From NCBI GenBank assembly GCA_015068525.1, contig SVKJ01000001.1, forward strand, positions 1 through 64,000: 64,000 bases of DNA, written 5' to 3'. The notes below the pieces were generated by a model, which was not told where the DNA came from, did no database searches, and saw nothing but the letters and a program-made list of their open reading frames with translations. This DNA comes from Oscillospiraceae bacterium (GTDB taxonomy: Bacteria > Bacillota > Clostridia > UMGS1840 > HGM11507). The position numbers and the translations under genes were made by a program. This document shows positions 1 through 6,857 of this stretch, in pieces (the first letter of the stretch is position 1; the number at the start of each line of letters is the position of its first letter).

Positions 1-2
1 CC

Positions 3-122
3 GTACCCGTGCAAAGAGTCAACCGTATAATACAATCCCTGATCCAAAACCAAGATATTGATGTTCAAATATATCACAATTGTCCGAATAGTTTATTTAC
101 GATATTATTTAAAAAATGGTAA
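3..122 (+). CDS. Possible 3' end of an unidentified gene (partial)
   Basis: Frame 3 is open from the left edge for 39 codons to a TAA at 120-122. The tail reads VPVQRVNRIIQSL...LFKKW and matches nothing I recognise. No start is visible because the gene would begin before the window. The other two forward frames close within about 60 bases, so this is the only candidate for an upstream gene end. Thirty-nine open codons can occur by chance, so this is weak. Confidence 0.2.
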   Translation, partial: VPVQRVNRIIQSLIQNQDIDVQIYHNCPNSLFTILFKKW

Positions 123-154
123 AATATTATAAAAGGAAAATTTAAAAAAAGGCA

Positions 155-172
155 AAATGGGTATACCCATTT
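155..172. promoter_or_regulatory. Perfect 18-bp palindrome overlapping a candidate promoter
   Basis: AAATGGGTATACCCATTT is its own reverse complement over all 18 bases. Its right edge overlaps TTGATT (171-176), a plausible -35 box, with AT-rich -10-like sequence near 193-200. A second inverted repeat follows at about 174-196 (ATTGTATAT, 5-base spacer, ATATACAAT). The position, about 60 bases before the secreted-protein gene at 235, fits a repressor operator. The cognate regulator is not identifiable. Confidence 0.45.
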
Positions 173-234
173 GATTGTATATAGAATATATACAATATAA
201 AGCCTTTAACTAAAATATAAAAGGAGAGATTTTA

Positions 235-1551
235 ATGAAAAAAATTGCTTTAATTTTAGCAGTTGTTATGATGCTTTCAGCAGTTTCAGTTTTCGCAGCA
301 CCAAGTGTTGAACATATTTTTTACGGCGTAGATGATGAAACAGGCATACCTGCATTCTATGTGTTCGGGAAATACACTAATAATAGCACAAAAAGCGGGA
401 CACAGCTTGCAAGTGATGTTGGTGTATATTACAATGGTGAAAAATACAGTTATGTTAAAGACGGTAACACAACAAGCAAAGCAGGTTTATACGGTATAGC
501 CTTCGATGATATAGCTGGCGTTAAAGGTAGTATGAAATCTTTTAAAGTTCAGCCATATTCTGTTAATAAATTTGGAGAAAAATTAGGTGCTGAACAGGAA
601 TATGATTTTGTGAATAATGAGAAGAAATTATCTTCAAATGCAAATCTTGCGAGTGTTGCAATTATCAGAGCTCAGCCAAACAAAGGTGGGCTTATGGCTT
701 CAATGGAGCCTGCGTTTGATCCTGATATAACTGAATATACTATATACGGGAGTTTTGCAAATGCAACCAATAATAATTTAACAAACGTAAAACTTCTTCT
801 TACTGCGGAAGATCCAAATGCTATAATATCTGAGCCTGTTCTTACTTCAAACAGAGGTGATAATGCTCATATTATACCTACTCAAAATTTTGATGAAAAT
901 GGTGAATATGCGAATTATCTGACCGTAACAGTTACAGCTGAAAACAAAGAAACTAAAACATATAAATTTAATTTTCATACATATGACAGGGATAAGTATT
1001 ATTCAACTACATCATCTAATGTTGCAAGACCGACTGAGTACATCAGTGTAGGATATGATGGCACATCATATTCAACTGCAACAAATAACAATAATTTGTA
1101 TGCTTTTCCACTAGAAAGTTCTAGTAGTGAAAGATATTTAGTTTATACCTTCAATATCGTGGATGGAATGAAATCTGCGGATGTTATTTCATTAAGTACT
1201 TCGAATGTATATGCTGAAAACTTAGATGGTGCAAAAAATATTGTTTTAGCCGCAAGAGCGTATGATGACACAACGAAATTAGGTAAAGTAGGCGGTACAT
1301 TTGTAATTCCTAAAGCTGCAGATGTTTCAACAGATAAAACTGCAACTAATGATTTTTGTCCTTGTGGAATTGATGTAACAAGTATTGTTAAAGATGCTAT
1401 AAAAGCAAATCAAACCACTGTTAAAATCGCTTTGCAGATAATAGATATTGAATGTGACAATACTGCTAATACACCGGCATTGAGACTCATAAGACATAAT
1501 AATACAACTACATATAATCCTAATTACAGTGTGTCACTTTGTTGGGAATAA
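235..1551 (+). CDS. Secreted protein with cadherin-like beta-sandwich domain
   Basis: A 438-residue exported protein. Residues 1-21 form a Sec signal peptide (MKKIALILAVVMMLSAVSVFA) with an Ala-X-Ala type cleavage site. Residues about 22-130 form a module with GVYYNG...LYGIAF...V.PYS landmarks, also seen in the secreted proteins at 20516 and, more distantly, at the end of 22530. Residues about 134-250 look like the cadherin-like beta-sandwich family (ITEYTIYG, then TVTAENKETKTYKFNF). The C-terminal 180 residues resemble the DNRLRE/CBM96-like modules of the cluster at 12-31 kb. No catalytic motif, SLH repeat or sortase signal is visible. It has a strong SD (AAAGGAGAG, 220-228) and is followed directly by a short peptide gene. 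Function is unknown; an extracellular binding or structural role is inferred. Confidence 0.75.
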   Translation: MKKIALILAVVMMLSAVSVFAAPSVEHIFYGVDDETGIPAFYVFGKYTNNSTKSGTQLASDVGVYYNGEKYSYVKDGNTTSKAGLYGIAFDDIAGVKGSMKSFKVQPYSVNKFGEKLGAEQEYDFVNNEKKLSSNANLASVAIIRAQPNKGGLMASMEPAFDPDITEYTIYGSFANATNNNLTNVKLLLTAEDPNAIISEPVLTSNRGDNAHIIPTQNFDENGEYANYLTVTVTAENKETKTYKFNFHTYDRDKYYSTTSSNVARPTEYISVGYDGTSYSTATNNNNLYAFPLESSSSERYLVYTFNIVDGMKSADVISLSTSNVYAENLDGAKNIVLAARAYDDTTKLGKVGGTFVIPKAADVSTDKTATNDFCPCGIDVTSIVKDAIKANQTTVKIALQIIDIECDNTANTPALRLIRHNNTTTYNPNYSVSLCWE

Positions 1552-1571
1552 TAAAAAGGAGGAAAAAGATT

Positions 1572-1721
1572 ATGAAAAATTATATTAAACCAAATATGGA
1601 TATATCAAAAATCGAATCTAAACAGAATATTGCCTCCTTAGCAGGTTGGCTTGTGGAAAATGGCGATTACGCAGGTGTAGGCGTTTCACATTACGATTTA
1701 GTTTACGAACTTGAATCCTAA
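1572..1721 (+). CDS. Short peptide of the MKNY...GWL type (49 aa)
   Basis: A 49-residue ORF preceded by an excellent SD (AAGGAGG at about 1556-1562), which decides the ATG at 1572 over an upstream in-frame ATG at 1539 inside the previous gene. The peptide begins MKNYIKPNMDI, has NIASLAGWL in the middle and ends in ...ELES. It has no signal peptide and no cysteine. A clear relative lies at 20355-20498, with shared MKNY-KP--DI, NI-S, GWL, YA-G and terminal ES. Both copies sit immediately next to genes for secreted cadherin-like proteins. A terminator follows at once, so it is the last gene of its unit. The product could be a ribosomally made peptide precursor or a small partner of the secreted protein. 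No modification enzyme is nearby and no function is assigned. Confidence 0.7.
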   Translation: MKNYIKPNMDISKIESKQNIASLAGWLVENGDYAGVGVSHYDLVYELES

Positions 1722-1733
1722 ATTTATAAAAAT

Positions 1734-1763
1734 AAAAAGTTGCGTTTAATACGCAACTTTTTT
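1734..1763 (+). terminator. Rho-independent terminator
   Basis: AAAAAGTTGCGT (1734-1745), loop TTAAT, then ACGCAACTTTTT and further T. This is a perfect 12-bp stem with a U-tract, 12 bases after the short peptide gene. Confidence 0.85.
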
Positions 1764-1770
1764 ATATGTA

Positions 1771-1799
1771 TTGCTTTTTTAATTTTTAAATGTTAAAAT
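1771..1799 (+). promoter_or_regulatory. Candidate sigma-A promoter for the Nif3-like/YitT unit
   Basis: TTGCTT (1771-1776), 17-base spacer, TAAAAT (1794-1799). It lies directly after the previous terminator. The predicted leader would be only about 10 bases, so the assignment is tentative. Confidence 0.4.
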
Positions 1800-1816
1800 A
1801 ATTTTGGGTGATAAAT

Positions 1817-2593
1817 ATGAAAGCAATAGAACTTATGGAAGAACTTTTCTCTTTAGCGATAGAAAGAGAATATAGTCCTTTGGGAGATTCGTGTAAATGC
1901 GGTAATCCTGACATAGAGATAAACAAAGTGGCAGTTACCATGTTTCCTACCGTTAATGTTATAAAAGAAGCAAAAGAGTGGGGAGCAGATTTACTGATTG
2001 TCCACGAACCTTTATATTATAATTATAAAGAAGGAGAGCCTGACTACATAGTAAAAGAAAAGATGAAGCTTGTTGAAGAATCAGGTCTTACAATTTATCG
2101 TTATCACGACCATCCTCATTACACTGTACCTGATATTATTGCAGCAGGGGAATTTAAATATTTAGATTTAAAAGGTAAACTTGAAACAACTGATGTTTTT
2201 GACCTTGTAAGATTTCATCTTGATAAGCCTGTTACTGCACTTGAACTATCAGAAATAATAAAAGAAAAACTTGGTGTAAAATATGTGCGTATAGCAGGGA
2301 CTTTAAATAAACCGTCAACCGTTATATCAGGAATGTTTGGCTCGCCTGGTAATAATGTAGGAATTGAGCTTAAAAATGAAAAAAGTGAAATTATAATAGT
2401 AGGGGAAACCTCTGAATGGGCTTATGCTGAATACGCAAGAGATGCTGACCAGTTAGGTTATAATAAAACACTTATGGTGTTAGGGCATGTCGGTTCAGAA
2501 CGTGACGGAATGAGATATACTGCAGATATTATAAAAGAAAAACATCCTGAACTTATGGTTAAATATATAGAATGTGAAGAGGTTTACAGATAA
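1817..2593 (+). CDS. Nif3-like (DUF34) dinuclear metal-centre family protein
   Basis: A 258-residue cytosolic protein resembling the Nif3/DUF34 family, which binds two metal ions and has debated cellular roles. Family hallmarks are the N-terminal segment KVAVTMFPTVNVIKEAKEWG followed by GADLLIVHEPLYY (family ThH/VHEP metal ligands), and the C-terminal MVLGHVGSERDGM with the conserved GHxxSE. The middle part is shorter than in the roughly 370-residue forms that carry a PII-like insert. I chose ATG 1817 over the in-frame GTG at 1808 because GGGTG at 1806-1810 sits six bases upstream and would serve as SD. It ends directly against the ATG of the YitT-family gene, indicating co-transcription. The family assignment is good; the biochemical role is not known. 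Confidence 0.75.
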   Translation: MKAIELMEELFSLAIEREYSPLGDSCKCGNPDIEINKVAVTMFPTVNVIKEAKEWGADLLIVHEPLYYNYKEGEPDYIVKEKMKLVEESGLTIYRYHDHPHYTVPDIIAAGEFKYLDLKGKLETTDVFDLVRFHLDKPVTALELSEIIKEKLGVKYVRIAGTLNKPSTVISGMFGSPGNNVGIELKNEKSEIIIVGETSEWAYAEYARDADQLGYNKTLMVLGHVGSERDGMRYTADIIKEKHPELMVKYIECEEVYR

Positions 2594-3442
2594 ATGAAAG
2601 AAAGGTCTAAATTTAAAGATTTTCTTGTTATGACTCTTGGGAGTCTGTTGGTTGCTTTCGGAGTATATTTCTTTAAGATTCCAAACGGATTTGCTACAGG
2701 AGGAGTAACAGGTATCGGCACAATTTTGGCAAAGATAACTCCCATTTCTGCAGGTATATGGATTTGGGGGCTTAATATAGTTCTTCTTATAATTGGTTTT
2801 ATATTCTTAGGACGTGGGAACGGAATAAAAACTGTGTATTGCAGTATGTTTTATTCTGCTGTTACATATCTTTTAGAGATTGTAGTGCCGTTAAATGCAC
2901 CACTTACCAATCAGCCTTTACTTGAACTTGTTTATGCAATGCTTTTAACGTCTATCGGTGCTGCAATGATTTTTAATGTTGATGCATCATCGGGAGGAAC
3001 GGATATTGCAGCGCTTATTTTAAAGAAATATACGAGCATTGATGTCGGAAAGGCACTTTTAGTGGTTGACTTTTTAGTAGCGTCAAGTTCGTTTATAATA
3101 TTTAATGTGCAAACAGGGTTATTCTCACTTTTAGGCTTATTTTCAAAAGCGTTTATTGTTGACGGTGTTATAGAAAATCTTAATGTTTGTAAATATTTTA
3201 TTGTTATAACAGAAAAAAGAGAGGAAATTTCAAGATATATTATTGAAAATCTTCATCATGGTGTTACGGCAAGTGTGGTTACAGGAGAATTTACAAACGA
3301 AGAAAAAGTAATGCTTCACACAGTATGTAAACGTATAGAGGCAGTAAGACTAAGGAAAGAAATTAAGAATATTGATCCTCACGCTTTTGTTATTATAACA
3401 TCAAGCAGTGAAATAATAGGCAGAGGTTTTCGTGACATATAA
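2594..3442 (+). CDS. YitT family membrane protein
   Basis: A 282-residue integral membrane protein of the YitT family (DUF161 membrane part plus C-terminal DUF2179). The start MKERSKFKDFLVMTLGSLLV leads into a first membrane helix and then the typical IPNGFATGGVTGIG segment. About five hydrophobic stretches span residues 10-200, including the conserved SSGGTDIAALILKK segment near residue 135. Residues about 205-280 form the soluble DUF2179 domain (ENLHHGVTASVVTGEF, then EIKNIDPHAFVII). The ATG follows the previous stop codon directly and has no strong SD, so translational coupling is likely. Transport substrate is unknown in this family. A strong terminator follows. Confidence 0.85.
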   Translation: MKERSKFKDFLVMTLGSLLVAFGVYFFKIPNGFATGGVTGIGTILAKITPISAGIWIWGLNIVLLIIGFIFLGRGNGIKTVYCSMFYSAVTYLLEIVVPLNAPLTNQPLLELVYAMLLTSIGAAMIFNVDASSGGTDIAALILKKYTSIDVGKALLVVDFLVASSSFIIFNVQTGLFSLLGLFSKAFIVDGVIENLNVCKYFIVITEKREEISRYIIENLHHGVTASVVTGEFTNEEKVMLHTVCKRIEAVRLRKEIKNIDPHAFVIITSSSEIIGRGFRDI

Positions 3443-3452
3443 AAGGAAAAAA

Positions 3453-3490
3453 GCATCGAAAAAGAATTGTTACTTTTCGATGCATTTTTT
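3453..3490 (+). terminator. Rho-independent terminator after the YitT gene
   Basis: GCATCGAAAA (3453-3462) pairs with TTTTCGATGC (3474-3483), followed by a run of T. The stem is 10 bp. Confidence 0.85.
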
Positions 3491-3518
3491 ATGCCTTATG
3501 TTATTTTTTTAAACTATA

Positions 3519-3547
3519 TTTACTTTTTTAAAAAAATATGTTATTAT
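3519..3547 (+). promoter_or_regulatory. Candidate promoter of a small RNA gene
   Basis: TTTACT (3519-3524), exactly 17 bases, TATTAT (3542-3547). The expected start site, about 3554, coincides with the first base of the long-range stem described in the next entry. Confidence 0.5.
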
Positions 3548-3553
3548 TGTATC

Positions 3554-3724
3554 ATACCACACTACAATTTAATTTGCGATAAATTTTTATATCCGTGAGG
3601 GGAGATACTACCTTGGTAAAAGGTGTTCTCTCTTTATCTTTCATATGAGAATAAATATCGGTGTAGTGTGGTAACGAAACCGAGGGAAACACTTTTTCGG
3701 CACACCCTTGTGGTGTGCTTTTTT
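3554..3724 (+). ncRNA. Candidate structured small RNA, about 170 nt
   Basis: This intergenic stretch has its own promoter, strong secondary structure and an intrinsic terminator, but no credible ORF. TACCACACTACA (3555-3566) pairs perfectly over 12 bp with TGTAGTGTGGTA (3662-3673). Inside lies an irregular apical hairpin (GAGA-AC-ACCTT at about 3602-3614 with AAGGT-GT-TCTC at about 3619-3630), flanked by largely unpaired AT-rich strands on both sides. The result is a rod with a central bubble. The 3' end is a terminator hairpin at 3700-3718. Size and rod-with-bubble shape recall 6S RNA, the RNA polymerase regulator, but I cannot match the family consensus by eye. It does not match the T-box, S-box, TPP, FMN or SRP signatures I know. 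Classification remains open. Confidence 0.45.
3700..3724 (+). terminator. Rho-independent terminator of the small RNA
   Basis: GCACACC (3700-3706), 5-base loop, GGTGTGC (3712-3718), then six T. Perfect 7-bp GC-rich stem. Confidence 0.85.
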
Positions 3725-3784
3725 AATTAGGGGATTTTATCAAAATTGATTTTTAAAGCACCTCTTTTTTTACAAAAAATACTG

Positions 3785-3813
3785 TCGACAAATGCCGAAA
3801 TTTGTTTTATAAT
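3785..3813 (+). promoter_or_regulatory. Strong sigma-A promoter abutting the repeat element
   Basis: TCGACA (3785-3790), 17-base spacer, TATAAT (3808-3813). The start site is expected near 3820, in the first bases of the left arm of the 280-bp repeat. The transcript would therefore consist of the whole element followed by the gene at 4108. Confidence 0.65.
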
Positions 3814-3816
3814 GTA

Positions 3817-4096
3817 CTTAGGCACTCGGGAGTCGAACACCTTATGGTTTGAAATTAGAAATTTCGCTTAATCCTGCAGAAATTCCTGCGGATATACGTA
3901 AGTATCATCCTTGAAATTTCTTTGACTTAAACAAAATTTCTAAATTTTAAACTCTTCGACCTTAAATGCAGGGAAATTTTTAAGATTTTTAATGCGAAGG
4001 ACGAAGTCAGGCTGTCGCCTTACGAGGACGCCAAGTTGAAAAGATTAAAATTTAACAAATTTAAGGCATAAGGGGTTTGGCTCCCGAGTGCCTAAG
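3817..4096. repeat. 280-bp inverted-repeat element, copy 1
   Basis: The ends are a perfect 16-bp inverted repeat (CTTAGGCACTCGGGAG at 3817-3832, complement at 4081-4096). It extends inward to about 30 bp with three mismatches, two of which would be G-U pairs in RNA. The interior is shared with the copy at 62855-63131 and includes AAACTCTTCGACCTTAAA (3949-3966), ATGCGAAGGACGAAG and AAAAGATTAAAATTTAACAA. No ORF or transposase is present inside. The right end overlaps the SD region (AAGGGGTGG) of the gene at 4108. No flanking target duplication was recognised. It could be a MITE-like mobile element, a structured RNA leader, or both. Confidence 0.85.
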
Positions 4097-4107
4097 GGGT
4101 GGTTTTG

Positions 4108-5307
4108 ATGGAATTAATAGAATTTATTAAGAAATATAAAATTTTAATCAGTATATCACTTATATTATGTATTATACTTTCAGGAGTGCTAATTACAGTA
4201 AGTATAAAAGCAAAGAATGAAGAAATCGGAAATGTTTTAAGTAAAGCAAAAGAACTTTCAAACGGATATTTTTATCAAGAAGCACTTGACTTAATAGAAA
4301 ACTCAGGCTATAAAGACAAAAAACTTGAAAGTTTAAAAGAGGAAATATTAAATATAAAAAGCAAACTTTGCGAATATGACGGGCAGGTTTACCATGTTTT
4401 TTTCCATAGTCTTATAGTTTATCCCGAACTTGCTTTTGATAATGATTATAAGCACGAAGGTTACGATATGTGGATGACAACAGTTTCCGAATTTAAAAAT
4501 ATGCTTCCCGAACTTTACGAAAGAGATTTTATTCTTTATTCGCTAAAGGATATAAAGGCGGGAGAAAAGATAATAATTCCTGAGGGTAAAAAACCTCTTA
4601 TAATATCAATTGACGATGTTAATTACTATGACTATATGGACCCCGATGGTTTTTGCGATAAGTTAGTTGTTGGGGATGACGGATATATCTTAACCAATGT
4701 TAAAACTCCTGACGGCAAAGTTGAAAACACAAAAGACGGCGATGTTATGCCAATACTTGACGAGTTTGTAAAAGAACATCCTGACTTTTCATATAGAGGT
4801 GCAAAAGGAATTGTAGCCGTAACAGGTTATGAGGGTGTATTCGGATACAATTTTATAAAAGCCGAAGGCGAGGAAAAAGAAAAATTAACCAAAGAGGCAA
4901 CAGAGGTTGCCACAGCACTTAAAAACACAGGCTGGCTTATTGCCTGTCACAGTTATACCCACAACGATTATTTTAAAGACGGTAATGTAGGAATGGATGA
5001 CCTTTCGTATGACACTAATCGTTTTAAAGAACGAATTTTTGATGTAGTTTTACAACCTGATATTTACATAAGCCCATTTGGATATCACTTGGGAGAAGGG
5101 GACGAAAGGCTTAAATATCTTAAGAATATGGGATATGACTATTTCTGCCCTGTAAGTAATGCTATGCGTACGATAAAGACAGAAGATAATGTTATTATTT
5201 CAGAAAGATTTAATTTAGACAGATTTAATATGAGAACAAAGAAAGAGTTTATAAATAAAACTTTCTTTGATGTTGATAAAGTTTATTATAAGTGGAATGA
5301 AAACTAA
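4108..5307 (+). CDS. Membrane-anchored polysaccharide deacetylase-like protein
   Basis: A 399-residue protein. Residues about 10-33 form one hydrophobic helix after a short basic N-terminus, so it is a membrane-anchored or exported protein. A helical segment follows (about 38-95). The C-terminal half resembles the NodB/polysaccharide deacetylase fold: PLIISIDDVNYYDY (the family D-D metal motif), a long insert, GWLIACHSYTHNDYF (HS-TH, the H-xxx-H metal motif) and SPFGYHLGEGDERLKYLKNMGYD near the end. Such enzymes remove N-acetyl groups from peptidoglycan or surface polysaccharides outside the cell; the substrate here is unknown. ATG 4108 is preferred over GTG 4099 because GGGGTGG lies six bases before it. 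Its leader is the 280-bp repeat. A terminator follows immediately. Confidence 0.75.
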   Translation: MELIEFIKKYKILISISLILCIILSGVLITVSIKAKNEEIGNVLSKAKELSNGYFYQEALDLIENSGYKDKKLESLKEEILNIKSKLCEYDGQVYHVFFHSLIVYPELAFDNDYKHEGYDMWMTTVSEFKNMLPELYERDFILYSLKDIKAGEKIIIPEGKKPLIISIDDVNYYDYMDPDGFCDKLVVGDDGYILTNVKTPDGKVENTKDGDVMPILDEFVKEHPDFSYRGAKGIVAVTGYEGVFGYNFIKAEGEEKEKLTKEATEVATALKNTGWLIACHSYTHNDYFKDGNVGMDDLSYDTNRFKERIFDVVLQPDIYISPFGYHLGEGDERLKYLKNMGYDYFCPVSNAMRTIKTEDNVIISERFNLDRFNMRTKKEFINKTFFDVDKVYYKWNEN

Positions 5308-5314
5308 AGCAAAA

Positions 5315-5350
5315 TAACAGGGGAATGATTTTAAATCTACCCCTGTTTTT
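5315..5350. terminator. Bidirectional terminator between convergent genes
   Basis: AACAGGGG (5316-5323) pairs with CCCCTGTT (5340-5347). Six T follow on the plus strand, and AT-rich sequence lies on the other side. It sits between the convergent genes ending at 5307 and 5337. Confidence 0.75.
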
Positions 5351-5867
5351 TAATTTTCCAAAGAAGCAAATAAACAATTCCTCCTAAGTTTCCTAAAATC
5401 ATATCAGTCATAGTATCAAAAAGAGAGTTATTCTGAGCGTTGGTTTTTAAAATAAAGTCACTTGTAAATTCCCATATTTCCCATAGACCGGATATTGAAG
5501 ATGCAAATAAAATAACAAATAAAATCATAAGAGGTATATTTCCGTCACCATTTATTTTAACATATATTTCTTTTCCCACCCTTGCAAAAATAATTCCTGA
5601 TACAAAATGTAAAAATTTATCCCAATTTGGAATTTTGGTATAAAAGTTTAAAGTTTTCCCTAAAAACAAAGAAAAAAGAACAAATAGCATAATTGACAGG
5701 AAGGTGCTTTTCTTAAGTACAGGTATTTTTTTATTAAGATAAAAGGAAATTAAGATTATTCCTATAACAAGAAGTGAATTAAGAACTATGGGTGTTTCCT
5801 GCTTTATAACACTGCAAACAAGAGAAAAGAAAGGGAACAGTAAAAATAATGAAATTAATCCAGACAT
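5337..5867 (-). CDS. Small integral membrane protein (DUF2238/YjdF-like)
   Basis: A 176-residue hydrophobic protein with about five membrane segments. Its landmark segment is NWDKFLHFVSGIIFA, followed by SISGLWEIWEFTSDFI and DTMTDMILGNLGGIVYLL. This pattern of a DKxxHF, a WE-WEF and a DTxxDM-N--G motif resembles the DUF2238/YjdF membrane family, of unknown function. The start at 5867 is set by AAGAAGGTGAT just upstream. The longer open frame up to 6179 runs into metF on the other strand and is not used. Transcription is divergent from metF. An overlapping minus-strand promoter (TTGTCA, 16 bases, TATAAC) is visible at about 5898-5925. Confidence 0.7.
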   Translation of the reverse strand: MSGLISLFLLFPFFSLVCSVIKQETPIVLNSLLVIGIILISFYLNKKIPVLKKSTFLSIMLFVLFSLFLGKTLNFYTKIPNWDKFLHFVSGIIFARVGKEIYVKINGDGNIPLMILFVILFASSISGLWEIWEFTSDFILKTNAQNNSLFDTMTDMILGNLGGIVYLLLWKIKKQG

Positions 5868-5918
5868 TTTATCACCTTCTTTTAGTATATCGTTCCTGTT
5901 ATAATTTAAACCTAATGT

Positions 5919-5947
5919 TTGACAAAAAAGGCAATTAAGAGTATAAT
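5919..5947 (+). promoter_or_regulatory. Consensus sigma-A promoter for the metF operon
   Basis: TTGACA (5919-5924), 17-base spacer, TATAAT (5942-5947): a perfect consensus. The start site near 5954 leaves a leader of about 26 bases, too short for an S-box or T-box. The minus-strand promoter of the neighbouring membrane protein gene overlaps the -35 region. Confidence 0.85.
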
Positions 5948-5979
5948 TATATATATTTTTCCGAAAGGCAAGATTTGTA

Positions 5980-6855
5980 ATGAAATTAACTGATATTTTA
6001 AACGGAGATAAATTCTTATTATCTTTTGAAGTTTTTCCTCCGAAAACCGATTCTAATTTTGATACTGTGAAAACAGCAACTGAGGAGATAGCAAAACTTA
6101 AACCATCTTTTATGAGTGTTACATACGGTGCAGGCGGGGGGACAAGTAAATATACTCTTGAGATAGCAAAAAATATCAAAGAGAAGTATAATGTTCCTAC
6201 TCTGGCTCACCTTACATGCGTTTCATCTACCAGAAATACTGTTAAAGAACGTATCAAAGATTTGATTGACTTAAAAATTGAAAATGTAATGGCTTTAAGG
6301 GGCGACTTGACTGAAGAATTAAAAGGTCAAAGAAGAGATAACTGGGATTATAAAAATGCAATAGATCTGGTAAGGGAACTTAAGGAAAGCGGAGCAGATT
6401 TTTGCATAGGTGGAGCATGTTATCCTGAAATTCATCCTGAAAGCAAGGATAGTAAAGAAGATATAAAATATTTAAAGGAAAAAGTAGATGCTGGGTGTTC
6501 TTTTTTAACTACCCAGATGTTTTTTGATAATAATTTATTTTATTCCTTTATGTATAAAATTCGTGAAGCGGGAATAACGGTTCCTGTCATACCGGGCATA
6601 ATGCCTATTACCAACGCAAAACAGGTTGAAAGAGCAATAAGCCTTTCGGGTTCTTTTATGCCGCAGAGATTTAAGAGCCTTGTTGATAAATTCGGATATT
6701 CTCCCGAAACGATGCGTCAGGCGGGAATTATTTATGCAACTGACCAGATTATTGACCTTTTTGCCAACGGTATAAAAAATGTTCACGTTTATTCAATGAA
6801 TAATCCATTTGTTGCGGCAGAAATTCAGAGAAATTTATCTAATATTTTGAGGTAA
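5980..6855 (+). CDS. metF: 5,10-methylenetetrahydrofolate reductase
   Basis: A 291-residue flavoprotein of the MetF family, which reduces 5,10-methylene-THF to 5-methyl-THF, the methyl donor for MetH. The N-terminus LLSFEVFPPKTDSNFDTV carries the catalytic Glu of the family (SFEhFPPK). FMSVTYGAGGGTSKYTLEIA and NVMALRGDLTEE are the conserved folate/FAD-site segments. DFCIGGACYPEIHPES and FLTTQMFFDN follow in normal order, and the length is normal for a bacterial single-domain MetF. Two bases separate it from the reactivation-domain gene and then metH, so the operon couples methyl-THF production to methionine synthesis. Certainty is high. Confidence 0.95.
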   Translation: MKLTDILNGDKFLLSFEVFPPKTDSNFDTVKTATEEIAKLKPSFMSVTYGAGGGTSKYTLEIAKNIKEKYNVPTLAHLTCVSSTRNTVKERIKDLIDLKIENVMALRGDLTEELKGQRRDNWDYKNAIDLVRELKESGADFCIGGACYPEIHPESKDSKEDIKYLKEKVDAGCSFLTTQMFFDNNLFYSFMYKIREAGITVPVIPGIMPITNAKQVERAISLSGSFMPQRFKSLVDKFGYSPETMRQAGIIYATDQIIDLFANGIKNVHVYSMNNPFVAAEIQRNLSNILR

Positions 6856-6857
6856 TA

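Noticed and set aside
3825..3845. GAGTCGAAC in the repeat arm looks like a tRNA T-arm (GTTCGACTC) on the other strand
   Set aside because: The T-stem does not pair (only up to three base pairs in the best copy) and no acceptor, D or anticodon arms can be found, so it is not a tRNA or recognisable tRNA remnant.
5948..5979. Possible S-box or T-box leader ahead of metF
   Set aside because: The consensus promoter leaves only about 26 bases of leader, too short for a riboswitch, and no conserved box is seen.
5868..6179. Upstream extension of the minus-strand membrane protein frame
   Set aside because: It overlaps the promoter and first 200 bases of metF. The start at 5867 has an SD and begins the family-like hydrophobic sequence.
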